Shown here in pieces: positions 47,501-49,269 of a stretch of DNA of 64,000 nucleotides (within the stretch, counting starts at the first letter, position 1; each line of letters starts with the position of its first letter). Origin of the DNA: Hippopus hippopus (taxonomy: Eukaryota > Mollusca > Bivalvia > Cardiida > Cardiidae). The stretch covers positions 65,928,845 to 65,992,844 of the forward strand of contig OX328096.1 in NCBI GenBank assembly GCA_946811185.2, read 5' to 3'. The notes beneath the pieces were generated by a model. The model was given only the letters and a program-made list of their open reading frames with translations. It was not told the origin of the DNA and did no database searches. A program made the position numbers and the translations under genes.

Positions 47501-48534
47501 ACCATAACTCTTCCTAGCAGAAATTTTGAGTTATTCCCCTTTGATCTTCATTTTTATAGCATTTCTTACTTGTCCGGAGCCTAACTTTGTCATCTTAAGT
47601 AGGAATGACTTGAAATATGGTATGCTTATTTGTTGCAATATTTGGAAGTGCAGTGCGCAAGAGTTGTAACTTTATCTCGTGCTGTCTTTGAGTTATTTCC
47701 CTTTGATCGTCATTTTTACAGCATTTAGTGCTTGTCTGGAACATAACTTTGTCATCTCAAGTCACAATGACTTCAAACTTGGTATGCATGTTTGTTGCAA
47801 TATTACGGAGTACAGTGCACAGGAACAATAACTCAGTCTAGCATGGATTTTAAGTAATTCCACTTTGATCTTCATTTTTACAGTATTTTTTGCTTGTCCG
47901 GAACGGAACTGTCACCTCAAGTCAAATTGACTTGAGACTTGGTAAACATGTTTGTTGCAGTTACGAAAAGTGCAATGCACTGGAGCCGTAACCTTACCTA
48001 ATGCCCTTTTGGAATTATTCCCTATTCATTATTTTTTTTTTAACAGTTTTTCATGCTTCTCTACAAAATAACTTTGTCTTTTCATGTTGGAATGACCTGA
48101 AACTTTATATGCATCTTTCCTTAACATTAGAGGAGACATTCATGCCTATTTCAATCACTTACATGATTTCTGCTGCACTACTATTTTCCTCTACCTGCCC
48201 TTTACGATTATTATCCCCCCTCGACAACTGGCGGTGGGACGGGTGTATCTTGCGACAATTTGCCGCTCTTGTTGCTATTTGTAAATTTTCTGCATGTCAA
48301 AGGTCCAGTTTACATTCAGATCAAGTCAATTTTTAGGTTTGATCAATTTTATGGATCCATAATTATGTGATGACTTGATTAGTAAAAAGTGGCACAGAGA
48401 TGCATTAAACTCCCTTTTGCCATAGCATGACTCATTTACACACTCAAATTTCTGTTTTATAGTATATATGATTCTTTTCCCTTTTCCTAGATACAGAAAG
48501 CTTTGCCAAAATCCCAGGATTTCAGCCATTATGA
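5488..48534 (+). CDS. arrestin-domain-containing protein, 12 coding exons, 366 aa
   Basis: I joined twelve exons: 5488-5543, 6727-6800, 9164-9265, 12886-12948, 14711-14808, 17953-18086, 28832-28928, 29281-29438, 35219-35300, 43695-43793, 46208-46301 and 48491-48534. All introns are GT-AG, split codons close correctly at each junction, and the joined frame is 1101 nt ending in TGA. An in-frame TAG lies directly before the ATG, which fixes the start. The protein reads as an arrestin fold. The N domain (residues 1-130) has RGVRISFHGYEQ, a YPFKIHLPVEIPGTF strand pair and RWRAVVEYVLEV. The C domain starts near residue 180 with TGENMQLRVIITNNSS, and later has YDLLIPVTV. Known alpha-arrestins are cargo adaptors for endocytosis and ubiquitination. 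No PPxY motif is seen, so NEDD4-type binding is not supported. The length (366 aa) is near the family's usual 400. The function is inferred from the fold only. Confidence 0.82.
5590..6110. repeat. foldback (long inverted-repeat) element
   Basis: A 120-base near-perfect hairpin at 5788-5909 has the arms CACTGTTTCTATAAATAGCAC and GTGCTATTTATAGTAACAGTG, meeting at GACAAGTTGTC. Outer, weaker arms (CAGGCCTTTGAAGCTCTATTGGTC against GACCAATGGAGAGGCCT) extend it to about 500 bases. A matching inverted end, CGGTGAATACTGACCC, lies at 6650-6665, so the original element may run to there. It lies in intron 1. Confidence 0.65.
6080..6412 (+). repeat. dispersed repeat family D
   Basis: It is shared with 55223-55605: AAAGATATATCCTTACA, CTCAGCTGTGTAAACATAGAT, ACATGAAATGCATTTT and GCATTTGGCATGAAGATA occur in the same order in both. 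No coding potential. Confidence 0.65.
6413..6640. mobile_element. MITE family A copy
   Basis: TTAAC..TTTACCAAACAATCCCTGG at the left and TTTGGTAAATTGTTAA at the right. The central hairpin is AAAATGCTGGTAACCAGCATTTT. It is inserted between family D sequence and the end of the foldback element. Confidence 0.75.
6727..6800 (+). CDS. arrestin-domain gene, coding exon 2
   Basis: Acceptor TTTTCATTCCAG, donor G|GTAGGT. It completes codon 19 as Gly and encodes residues 20-43, with RGVRISFHGYEQ, the early arrestin-N beta strands. Confidence 0.85.
7151..7372 (+). repeat. tRNA-derived SINE
   Basis: Head GGGTAGCTCAGTGGTTAG, a weakened B box (GTGAGTTAAATAC), then the body CCTCTGATGCATGT..GAAAGCCAGGAAAC. 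The tail is GTTAACTCCAATACAAAC. It is the same family as the fuller copy at 20152. It cuts into a family B MITE whose right half follows. Confidence 0.7.
7373..7509. mobile_element. MITE family B, right part
   Basis: The palindrome core GTGTAGATCAAAGATCAGAC against GTCTGACCTTGATCTACAC closes around GCACATTTTGTGC. It ends AAGGGTTAA. The left end is replaced by the SINE. Confidence 0.6.
8246..8292. repeat. MITE family B fragment
   Basis: A half-palindrome only: GTATAGATCAAAGATCAGACTGCA. It joins directly to a Helitron-like tandem array at 8290. Confidence 0.45.
8290..8945 (+). repeat. Helitron-like tandem-core array
   Basis: It holds four to five diverged units of about 130-160 bases. Each has TACTCATGAAAGTTGGTCAGAATGTTTGT, GATATCTTGGA, AAATGGGTCA..GGTCAAAAA and TAGGTCACTGGGACAAATC in order. 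It ends with the family's terminal hairpin GGGTCATCAAGGCCCTCTT near 8920. Reading frames across it are repeat translations, not genes. Confidence 0.65.
9164..9265 (+). CDS. arrestin-domain gene, coding exon 3
   Basis: Acceptor TGTTTACAG, donor AAG|GTATGA. It encodes residues 44-77, rich in Tyr and Glu, and continues the arrestin-N strand that follows the FHG motif. Phase 1 on both sides. Confidence 0.85.
9316..9543. mobile_element. MITE family A copy
   Basis: TTAACTCTTTACCAAACAAT at the left and TGGTAAAGAGTTTA at the right. The central hairpin arms are GGAGAAAATGCTGG and CCAGCATTTTCTCC. A decayed second copy follows at about 9595-9735. Confidence 0.75.
10130..10640. mobile_element. decayed MITE family A split by a Helitron-like element
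   Basis: Left MITE remnants (TTAATCCTGTGCCAAAC, CAGCATTTTCTC) stop at about 10250 and resume at about 10585 (GTGTTTTTAAAAGG..GTGTTAAATG). The insert, about 10255-10580, starts with a TTACCTGAGCACAAAGTGCTCAAAGTGAGC hairpin and ends with GGGCCATCAAGGCCCTC, the two diagnostic ends of the family. This is a short complete copy. Confidence 0.55.
10640..12609. other. intron 3 sequence, AT-rich, unassigned
   Basis: No gene, tRNA or repeat family was recognised over nearly 2 kb. Base composition is strongly AT-rich with homopolymer runs (poly-A at about 11941). It may be the least transposon-disturbed intronic stretch. Confidence 0.4.
12610..12836. mobile_element. MITE family A copy
   Basis: TTAACTCTTTACCACACAAC at the left and GTTTGGTAAAGAGTT at the right. 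The core hairpin has lost a few bases (ATTTTCTCCCTACCC). It ends about 50 bp before exon 4. Confidence 0.7.
12886..12948 (+). CDS. arrestin-domain gene, coding exon 4
   Basis: Acceptor TTACTTACAG, donor CCAG|GTTCTC. It encodes residues 78-98, ending YPFKIHLPVEIP, a signature strand pair of arrestin-N domains. Confidence 0.88.
13449..14700 (+). repeat. Helitron-like tandem-core array, about 8 units
   Basis: It opens TTTTAGCTCACTTGTGATTGTGCTG. About eight diverged units of about 150 bases follow, with landmarks CTCTAGAGGCCACATTTTCAGTCC, GGTCAGAATGTTTGTCTTGATGATATC and AAACTAGGTCACC. The array stops only about 10 bases before exon 5, so it may supply that exon's pyrimidine tract and branch region. 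Confidence 0.7.
14711..14808 (+). CDS. arrestin-domain gene, coding exon 5
   Basis: Acceptor TTTTTACTGTAG, donor AAT|GTAAGT. It encodes residues 99-131. GTFKA continues the exon 4 motif, and RWRAVVEYVLEVQV is the typical last strand of the N domain. Confidence 0.88.
14898..15080. mobile_element. MITE family A, left two-thirds
   Basis: CACTTTACCAAACGACAAGA, CAGACGACAAAATAAACATG and the central hairpin are present. The right end is missing, where a Helitron-like array begins in the AATGTTTTCAAAAGG segment. Confidence 0.65.
15081..15890 (+). repeat. Helitron-like tandem-core array, about 5 units
   Basis: It starts TTTTAGCTCATCTGAACATGAAG..GGTGAGCTTTTGTGATCGTGCTGTG, a family 5' end with a degenerate hairpin. 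Five well-kept units of about 155 bases follow; units 2-4 look closest to one another. No terminal hairpin is seen at the 3' side. Confidence 0.7.
15891..17952. other. intron 5 remainder
   Basis: It includes a family B MITE core at about 16573-16635. The sequence around 16180-16400 contains GGTCAAATGG and TGACATCAAA motifs like decayed tandem repeats. Nothing coding is supported; the open frames on the minus strand near 16.4-16.9 kb have no family features. Confidence 0.4.
16573..16672. repeat. MITE family B, decayed
   Basis: ACAGTGTAGGTCCCAAGAT against TGATCTTGATCTACACT form the residual palindrome. The right flank CAGTGCTTTATGAGTTGAG is a worn B-type end. Confidence 0.4.
17953..18086 (+). 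CDS. arrestin-domain gene, coding exon 6
   Basis: Acceptor TTCTGTTTTCAG, donor CCAG|GTAAAC. It encodes residues 132-175, the linker between the two arrestin lobes and the start of the C domain (KFLLFTERIGTVAR). The frame is open to the donor and closed by TAA just past it. Confidence 0.8.
18400..18625 (+). repeat. SINE-like element with oligo tail
   Basis: The body GTGTCCCGGGACAAGGC..CCATCCTAGCATTGGTGGAACCCAGG corresponds to GTGTCGTTTGACAAGAC..CTAGCCTGGTACTAGTGGAACC in the 27.0-kb copy. The tail is ATGATATGATTGAAATGG..AAACTCAATCTAATCAATC. Confidence 0.55.
18626..19740. other. intron 6, unassigned
   Basis: No recognisable repeat or gene was found. Two short plus frames (18661 and 18819) lack family features and normal exon borders. 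Confidence 0.35.
19741..19991 (-). mobile_element. MITE family C copy
   Basis: GAGCCATGCCATGGCAAAAGG at the left. Internal landmarks are TTATGGATCCATAAAATCC and TGCAGATGCATT. It is inverted relative to the 57.4-kb copy. Confidence 0.65.
20061..20555. mobile_element. MITE family A split by a SINE
   Basis: The left half (GACAAAATTATGGACTTGTCC, CAGACGACATATTTAATGTG) ends at about 20150. The right half resumes at about 20421 with CTGCTGGTTACCA and closes GTAGTAAAGAGTTAA. The inserted piece is the SINE at 20152-20420, which is therefore younger. Confidence 0.65.
20152..20420 (+). repeat. full-length tRNA-derived SINE
   Basis: A box GGGTAGCTCAGTGGTTAGTG, B box GCGGGTTCGATACC, body CCTCTGATGCATGTGAGAAAAG and GAAAGCCAGGAAACGCATGG, tail GCGTTAAACTCCAATACAAT. 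About 270 bases. It is the best-preserved of this SINE family here. Confidence 0.78.
20620..20790. mobile_element. MITE family B copy
   Basis: GAGAGTGTAAATACATGAAC then AAGATCAGATTGTACATAATGTGCAGTCTGATTGTGATCTACAC. A short extra segment breaks the left arm. It ends near GACTGAAAGGG. Confidence 0.55.
20925..21262. mobile_element. MITE family F copy
   Basis: It is collinear with 4925-5285: GATGACAATCTGTTATTG, TTTTCTGGCAGC..ACTAACA, and the terminal TTTTAACATCTGCATTGAT. Confidence 0.55.
21322..21520. mobile_element. MITE family A, decayed
   Basis: ACTTTTTACTGAACAGTCTC at the left, GAAAACATTGTGATGAAAG inside, and a broken central hairpin. The right end is lost. Confidence 0.5.
21577..21925 (+). 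repeat. Helitron-like 5' end with ACTAGCGAAGCTAGT hairpin
   Basis: TTTTTAGACTAGCGAAGCTAGTC is a perfect small stem directly after a T-run, the same layout as the other Helitron-like starts. The body is unrecognised and runs to a poly-C tract at 21901-21912. Confidence 0.45.
22040..22268. mobile_element. MITE family A copy
   Basis: TTAACCCTTTAACACACAAT at the left and TTTGTAAAGAGTTAA at the right. The hairpin GAAAATACTGGTTACCAGCATTTTC is nearly perfect. Confidence 0.72.
22425..22800. repeat. family B half-palindrome plus Helitron-like 3' fragment
   Basis: GTATAGATCCAAGATCAGAC with TGTACAGTCTGTGCAG lies at 22433. Further right, GGCGGGAGATATCATTTCAACGAAAT matches the 3' end of the element at 57731-58036. 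A repeated GAAAAGGGGGCTT segment lies between. Confidence 0.45.
23085..23180 (+). repeat. tRNA-like SINE head
   Basis: AGTAGCTTGTTTGGTAGAGTC and GTGGGTTCAAATCCTAGC have A- and B-box spacing, followed by a CAGTTTTTTTCCCC body. The aminoacyl stem does not pair, so it is not a functional tRNA. Confidence 0.5.
23251..23282. repeat. poly-C tract followed by (CA)n
   Basis: Fifteen or more C residues run directly into about eight CA units. This is a simple repeat and a likely source of length error. Confidence 0.85.
23545..24061. mobile_element. two decayed MITE family A copies in tandem
   Basis: Copy one (23545-23735) has GACTGGTCCAAATTGAAAG, GCAGACGAC and AATGCTGCTTACCAGCATT. Copy two (23855-24061) has ACACTTTACCAGACTAC and ends TTAAGGGTTAA, two bases from the mariner TA duplication. 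Confidence 0.6.
24204..25762 (+). mobile_element. Helitron-like non-autonomous element inside the mariner
   Basis: It starts TTTTTAGCTCACCTGAGCAC..GCTCAAGGGGAGC (hairpin) and ends GGTGAGCGATCCAGGGCCATCTTGGCTCTCTTGTTT. The core holds three to four repeats of about 300 bases: AATTCTTTAA, CCTAAACCGCTGGGCCAATT, GGAATGTTCCTTGGG and AATTGTTC.CAGAATTTGAT. Two poly-G runs (24543-24564 and 24863-24892) sit in equivalent places. It carries its own insert at about 25160-25512. Confidence 0.72.
25160..25512 (+). mobile_element. second Helitron-like insert (third level)
   Basis: It begins TTATGCCCCTTTTTTTAGCGCGGC and ends GGCACCCGCATGCGGTGCTCTTGTTC, a hairpin followed by CTTGTT, the same 3' layout as the host element. 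Host sequence (GAAATG.TCCTTGGGTGACC) resumes at once. Confidence 0.5.
25823..26830 (+). pseudogene. mariner transposase, decayed
   Basis: It reads MNPKAKLEIRAYVKSR at the start. A helix-turn-helix region follows (SVSKRSVFRWYKKFKDG), then after a frameshift GPRPGQPKTA and DIAKRVGISSGSFHKIL, the second HTH. A stop falls after KLCKICA. Later come WVPHLLADEPKA, a residue stretch jumping from LLKKYKNC to EPQRRVNN, another stop, and GLCLIHDNAAAHKSA with the second catalytic Asp. A worn YFPDLSPCDS-like third motif and FTDWISRLEKC follow. The segment that should hold the first catalytic Asp (TGDET-type block) is deleted at about 26270. With at least two stops and two frame changes, it cannot make active enzyme. 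Confidence 0.85.
27000..27215 (+). repeat. SINE-like element, same family as 18400
   Basis: GGGAGTGTCGTTTGACAAGAC, CTAGCCTGGTACTAGTGGAACC, then the tail ATATTAAACACCATTCAGTTAATG. The head is degenerate. Confidence 0.55.
27216..28330. other. intron 6, unassigned
   Basis: AT-rich sequence without a recognised repeat or open frame. Confidence 0.35.
28332..28592 (+). mobile_element. MITE family C copy
   Basis: GAGCAGTGCTCTGTGAAAAGG at the left, GACCCAGGTCAGCCAGCGC inside, and CCAGAGCACAGCT at the right. Confidence 0.65.
28646..28755. repeat. MITE family A, left half only
   Basis: TTAACTCTTTACCACATGAC, TAGACTTGTCTAAATTGG and GCAGACAAAAATAAATGG. It is truncated before the hairpin and ends 80 bp before exon 7. 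Confidence 0.6.
28832..28928 (+). CDS. arrestin-domain gene, coding exon 7
   Basis: Acceptor TAATATTTTCAG, donor ACAG|GTAGCA. It encodes residues 176-208 with TGENMQLRVIITNNSS, the hallmark opening of the arrestin-C domain. Confidence 0.9.
29281..29438 (+). CDS. arrestin-domain gene, coding exon 8
   Basis: Acceptor TTTTACTTTCAG, donor AAAA|GTATGT. It encodes residues 209-260. A basic patch (FRRRRL) is followed by an acidic loop. Intron 7 is only 352 bases and repeat-free. Confidence 0.82.
29454..29712 (-). mobile_element. MITE family C copy next to exon 8
   Basis: GAGACATGCTCTGGGGAAAAG starts 15 bases after the exon 8 donor. Internal GTGGATCCATAAAAGTC and CAGGCTGACCTGGGTGGATG are present. 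It is inverted relative to the gene. Confidence 0.68.
29883..30110. mobile_element. MITE family A copy, well preserved
   Basis: TTAACTCTTTACGACACAAT at the left and GTCATGTGTTAAAGAG at the right. The central hairpin GGAGAAAATGCTGGTAACCAGCATTTTCTCC is perfect. Decayed copies follow at about 30110-30240 and 30265-30480. Confidence 0.75.
30573..30636. repeat. GTCC/CATC tetranucleotide microsatellite
   Basis: TGTCCGTCCGTCCATCTGTC runs into (CATC)n. Flanking frames are simple-repeat translations. Confidence 0.85.
30712..32286 (-). mobile_element. Tc1-like transposon, near full length
   Basis: The inverted ends read CTCCTCACAAAAAGTTAAGC at the left and, on the other strand at the right, CTCCTCACAAAAAGTCAAGC. 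They match over about 26 bases with one difference. TA flanks both sides. The 1575-bp length is normal for the family. The transposase inside is open apart from one frameshift. It lies in intron 8, antisense to the gene, and looks like the youngest DNA transposon in the window. Confidence 0.88.
30967..31994 (-). pseudogene. Tc1-like DD34E transposase with one frameshift
   Basis: The start MVWRVLTEVEVAQAIGM is followed by a paired HTH region (SQSDVGRQLGVHRSVIHRAFQRF) and an AT-hook-like GRPRATTQ. The frame shifts near 31742, where FVTAR jumps to TLQSDIESATG. From there it is open to the stop at 30967. The catalytic triad is seen in LFTDESRF, FIDDNAPCH and PDLNPIEQAWD. Thirty-four residues separate the second Asp from the Glu (DD34E). 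A single-base change is the only visible lesion. Known Tc1 transposases cut and paste at TA. Whether the frameshift is real or a sequencing error cannot be told from one read of the sequence. Confidence 0.88.
32450..33340 (+). pseudogene. non-LTR retrotransposon reverse transcriptase fragment, decayed
   Basis: Across shifting frames I read a decayed CNYHPIAVTSCLCKTLE block, then FFDLDCAYDTT (the catalytic Asp block). After a frame change come RMCVSNTLSG, WVPQGCIISVILFSVKIN and YCLYMVG, where YxDD is expected. This order is that of LINE reverse transcriptases. Several stops and the lost YxDD motif show that it is dead. No ends can be placed. Confidence 0.7.
33386..33560. mobile_element. MITE family B copy
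   Basis: TTAACCCTTAGGCTGCTTAG at the left. The core is GTGTAGATCAAGATCAGACTGCACA mirrored by TGTGCAGTCTGATATTTGATCTACAC. The right end is vague. Confidence 0.68.
33600..33705 (+). repeat. SINE tail
   Basis: CCATGATACCAGGCTG, ATATAACTGAAATAGAATTTAAAATGG, then GTGTTAAACACCATACAGTCAATG. The head is missing. Confidence 0.5.
33840..34262 (+). repeat. Helitron-like 5' end with AACGAGCAAAGCTCGTT hairpin
   Basis: A perfect 7-bp stem lies at 33842-33858, next to an AT step. The body to about 34260 is not tandemly repeated. It has several short CRE-like TGACG motifs (33969, 34156) but no gene. Confidence 0.4.
34279..34539 (+). mobile_element. MITE family C copy
   Basis: CTGTAAAAAGGGGCTTAATGC, GACCCAGGTCTGCCTGTGC, and GCATCACGGAGATGCATTAA at the right, ending CATGGCTC. 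Confidence 0.62.
34610..34740 (+). repeat. SINE body fragment
   Basis: GGATTGATGATAG..ATTGCGATAGAATTCATTCC and TTTCAATGATGGACGTGTAG match the central part of the SINE at 54709. Confidence 0.5.
35219..35300 (+). CDS. arrestin-domain gene, coding exon 9
   Basis: Acceptor TTGTTTATTTCAG, donor AAAG|GTATTG. It encodes residues 261-288, ending TPAVRGLFVK. This suits the late C-domain strands. Confidence 0.84.
35305..36320 (+). repeat. Helitron-like element with about 170-bp tandem core
   Basis: It begins a few bases after the exon 9 donor with TTAGCTCACTGAAGCACAAAG. After a first part resembling the 24.2-kb core, about four units from 35590 share AGTGAACCTGTACCATGTTTGTTCAAATGAT, GGGTCACAAGTTTTAC and TATAGTGAAAA. 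Frames through it are repeat-derived. Confidence 0.62.
36320..36752 (+). repeat. Helitron-like tandem-core array, about 3 units
   Basis: The same unit as at 13449 and 15081 (TACTCATGGAGTTTGGTCAGAAGGTTTGT, AAAAAGTAGGGTACTTGGACAAAT). It runs straight into the LINE remnant at 36752. Confidence 0.55.
36752..37095 (+). pseudogene. LINE polyprotein C-terminal region (part 1)
   Basis: It is open from 36752 to a TAA after GMPLN and resumes as HKCFFCKTLEDKFHFIL..CELLTDLRQ. The CxxC...H....C spacing resembles the zinc-knuckle tail of many non-LTR retrotransposon polyproteins. It is cut by the TA insertion of the Tc1-like element within the LRQ.. segment. Confidence 0.65.
37464..39593 (+). pseudogene. 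LINE endonuclease tail and reverse transcriptase, one frameshift
   Basis: Residues LGASDHVGIVFNI are the last, SDH-containing block of an APE-type endonuclease. SKASGPDECHPELL, NWRPVSLT-like NYRPVSLTSVVCKLL, FDTVPHKRLLSKL, GMPQGSILGPVLFVLFINDM and RLLADDTKLYR are the ordered reverse-transcriptase blocks, and the catalytic ADD is intact. A shift of frame near 38527 separates GFHE from SSTILQLLDVLEDW. The thumb continues to VRLNSFSH, where the MULE-like insert begins. After the insert the frame resumes at 40191 with RVINTWNLLPNDVV and stops after IFQRYR at 40396. Confidence 0.85.
37465..40397 (+). mobile_element. 5'-truncated non-LTR retrotransposon (CR1/Jockey-like)
   Basis: It begins inside the endonuclease domain and ends with a short GGTAAGGTAAG-type 3' repeat at about 40386-40398. 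It encodes reverse transcriptase and the C-terminal thumb in two frames and is interrupted by a 597-bp DNA element. 5' truncation fits target-primed reverse transcription. Confidence 0.78.
39594..40190. mobile_element. 597-bp non-autonomous element, 9-bp duplication (MULE-like)
   Basis: TCTCTCACC occurs at 39585-39593 and 40191-40199. The ends are imperfect inverted repeats: CATCCTCGGAACCCAGGTTT at the left, and CATCCTTGTTGACCCAGTTT on the other strand at the right. Removing it restores the LINE frame exactly (NSFSH then RVINTW). A 9-bp duplication is typical of Mutator-like elements. No transposase is inside. Confidence 0.75.
41379..41560 (+). pseudogene. LINE polyprotein C-terminal region (part 2)
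   Basis: SHYWKRPNMYL, NTKNVKQLTNLSVYIEKALTIWDSLL continue the protein cut at 37095. Scattered stops. Confidence 0.55.
41795..41990. mobile_element. MITE family B in the LINE 3' UTR
   Basis: GTATAGATCAAGTTCAGACTGCACA against GGACATTCTGATCTTTGATC. The boundaries are worn; TTAAATTC lies at the right. Confidence 0.5.
42195..42470 (+). repeat. Helitron-like tandem-core fragment, 2 units
   Basis: GAGGCCACATTTTAAGTC, GTAGGTCAAAATGTTTTACTTGATGATATC and AAGTAGGTCAGTTAGACAAATC. It is followed at 42472 by a different Helitron-like start (TTTTAGCTCTACTGGCC). Confidence 0.5.
42472..42827 (+). repeat. Helitron-like start and body
   Basis: TTTTTAGCTCTACTGGCCAAAGGC, then GTTGTCGTCGATCTGTCTGTCC and a body (TTTTGAAGTTGCACAGATCATTTGTATTATCAAG). 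The body matches 49830-49870 (TTTTGAAACTTGCATGGATCATTTGTATCATCAAG). Confidence 0.45.
42828..43056. mobile_element. MITE family A copy
   Basis: TTAACCCTTTACCAAATGAC at the left and GTGTGGTAAAGAGTTAA at the right. The hairpin GGAGAAAATGCTGG.AACCAGCACTTTCTCC is nearly perfect. Confidence 0.75.
43695..43793 (+). CDS. arrestin-domain gene, coding exon 10
   Basis: Acceptor TTTTATATTTCAG, donor ACAG|GTATAC. It encodes residues 289-321, with CEYSLKIVVTLSNAY and YDLLIPVTVIQAERDRQ. Strand pairs of this type close the arrestin-C sandwich. Confidence 0.88.
43871..44119 (+). mobile_element. MITE family C copy
   Basis: AGTGCTGTGAAAAGGGAACG at the left, GCAGTCTGTGCAGGCTATGG inside, and GCATCACGGAGATGCATTAG with CCAGAGCATGTCTC at the right. 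Confidence 0.65.
44348..44575. mobile_element. MITE family A copy, well preserved
   Basis: TTAACTCTTTACCATATAAC at the left and TTGGTAAAGAGTTAA at the right. The hairpin GGAGAAAATGCTGGTTACCAGCATTTTCTCC is perfect. Confidence 0.78.
45298..45725 (+). repeat. Helitron-like array, 5' end plus 2-3 units
   Basis: TTACCTGAGCATGAAGTGCTCAAGGAGAGC is the 5' hairpin. GAGGCCACAATGTCAG and AAAAAGTAGGTAGCTGGGACAAATC belong to the core unit. Confidence 0.6.
45737..46163. mobile_element. two adjacent MITE family A copies
   Basis: The first (45737-45964) has TTAACTCTTTACCAAACGAC and hairpin arms GGAGAAAATGCTGG and CAGCATTTTCTCC. The second (45961-46163) shares its border (TAACACATAATCC) and is inverted and worn, ending TTAGTAAAGGGATAA 45 bp before exon 11. 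Confidence 0.68.
46208..46301 (+). CDS. arrestin-domain gene, coding exon 11
   Basis: Acceptor TACTTTCAG, donor TTGA|GTAAGA. It encodes residues 322-352 and part of the next codon (WSMWTPPDWLLHEDF..GVTDSFL). If unspliced here, the frame would stop 15 codons later at 46346-46348, giving an alternative C-terminus. Confidence 0.75.
46480..46840 (-). repeat. Helitron-like tandem core, inverted, with a plus-strand 3' hairpin
   Basis: On the minus strand the core units are seen (AAACCTTGTTTGCACTCTAGAGGC, GGTCAAAAAGTGGGTCACTAGGCC). The right end, TTAGGGCCAATGGCCCTCTTG, is in the plus orientation, so the element is rearranged. Confidence 0.5.
47059..48434 (+). mobile_element. MITE family C split by a Helitron-like element
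   Basis: The left part (GAGCCATACTCTGTGAAAAGG) stops at about 47157. The right part (CTATTTGTAAATTTTCTGCATGTC, TTATGGATCCATAATTATGTG) runs from 48273 to 48434. The break falls inside the CTTTTGCTAnTGG motif, between T residues. Confidence 0.68.
47158..48272 (+). mobile_element. Helitron-like element with about 180-bp core repeats
   Basis: It starts TATACGCCCGTCGAAGACGGG (hairpin CCCGTC/GACGGG) and ends GGGTGTATCTTGCGACAATTTGCCGCTCTTGT. About five units share GAGCATAACTTTGTCATCTCAAGTC, TTGACTTGAAACTTGG, GGAGTGCAGTGCA and TTTGAGTTATTTCCCTTTGATC. No transposase. Confidence 0.65.
48491..48534 (+). CDS. arrestin-domain gene, terminal exon and stop
   Basis: The acceptor CCCTTTTCCTAG is strong. 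The split codon from exon 11 closes as Asn, and the frame runs TESFAKIPGFQPL then TGA at 48532. An ATTAAA at about 48603 could serve for polyadenylation. This exon is short, so confidence is lower than for the rest. Confidence 0.6.
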
Positions 48535-48759
48535 GAAGCAGTTGATGAAAGTTTTATGCCCAGAAGATTCTCATTTTATAGATTTATTTTTATAGAAAAT
48601 ATATTAAAGTGTGTCTTCCATTTCTTTAACCAAAGATCTATATCTAGCTTTGCTGTTTTTGAAGAAAACATTGAGGTATTGCCATTCCCCAGTTGTCTGT
48701 GTTATAGTCATTTTGCACATACTTGGACATTTTCATAGAGGATGTTTGCTTTTTTTTTG

Positions 48760-49260
48760 TGAAAGATCAAAATTTATTTCATTGGGTGAACATCTTCAGT
48801 AATATTTTCACTAGTGGTGCAGCCACGAGTGAAATTAATACCGATAATGTTTACTCCACGAAATAAATTTCGATCTTTAACTGAAAAAAACCCAAAAAAC
48901 AAATATTCTATTTATTTCATGCTTCTAACCCCTTTTTGTTGGGACTTTGATCAAAATTCTGTACAGTTAATTTCGGTAATTCCCCGTGGCGTACCTCCCC
49001 CAATGTAACAACGCATTGCAATATTATGTAAGGTGTATGAAATGTAGGGTAAATGGGTGTAAATTATGTCATTTTTCCGTCTGGTTGAATGGCACATACT
49101 GTTTACCTAGGTATCTACTGTGCGAGAACTACTGTTTCTGCCCTCAATTGAAGAGTTACGGAAATATTTTCAGTAAATTTCACTGGTCGTAACCATGAAT
49201 TATCAAATCTTATAATCTGCCATTTAAAATATTTCCTGACAAATTACTGAAAAGCATGAA
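48760..49260 (+). repeat. dispersed repeat family E
   Basis: It is collinear with 53740-54215: AAATTTATTTCAT..GTGAA, GAAATAAATTTCGATCTTT, CCCCTTTTTGTTGGGACTTT, TTTACCTnGGTA and CACTGGTCGTAACCATGAA. The first 110 bases form an imperfect hairpin. Confidence 0.65.
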
Positions 49261-49269
49261 ATAATGATA

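Noticed and set aside
48001..48336. 111-aa ORF
   Set aside because: It spans the last repeat unit of a Helitron-like element and the junction into MITE C; no domain is seen.
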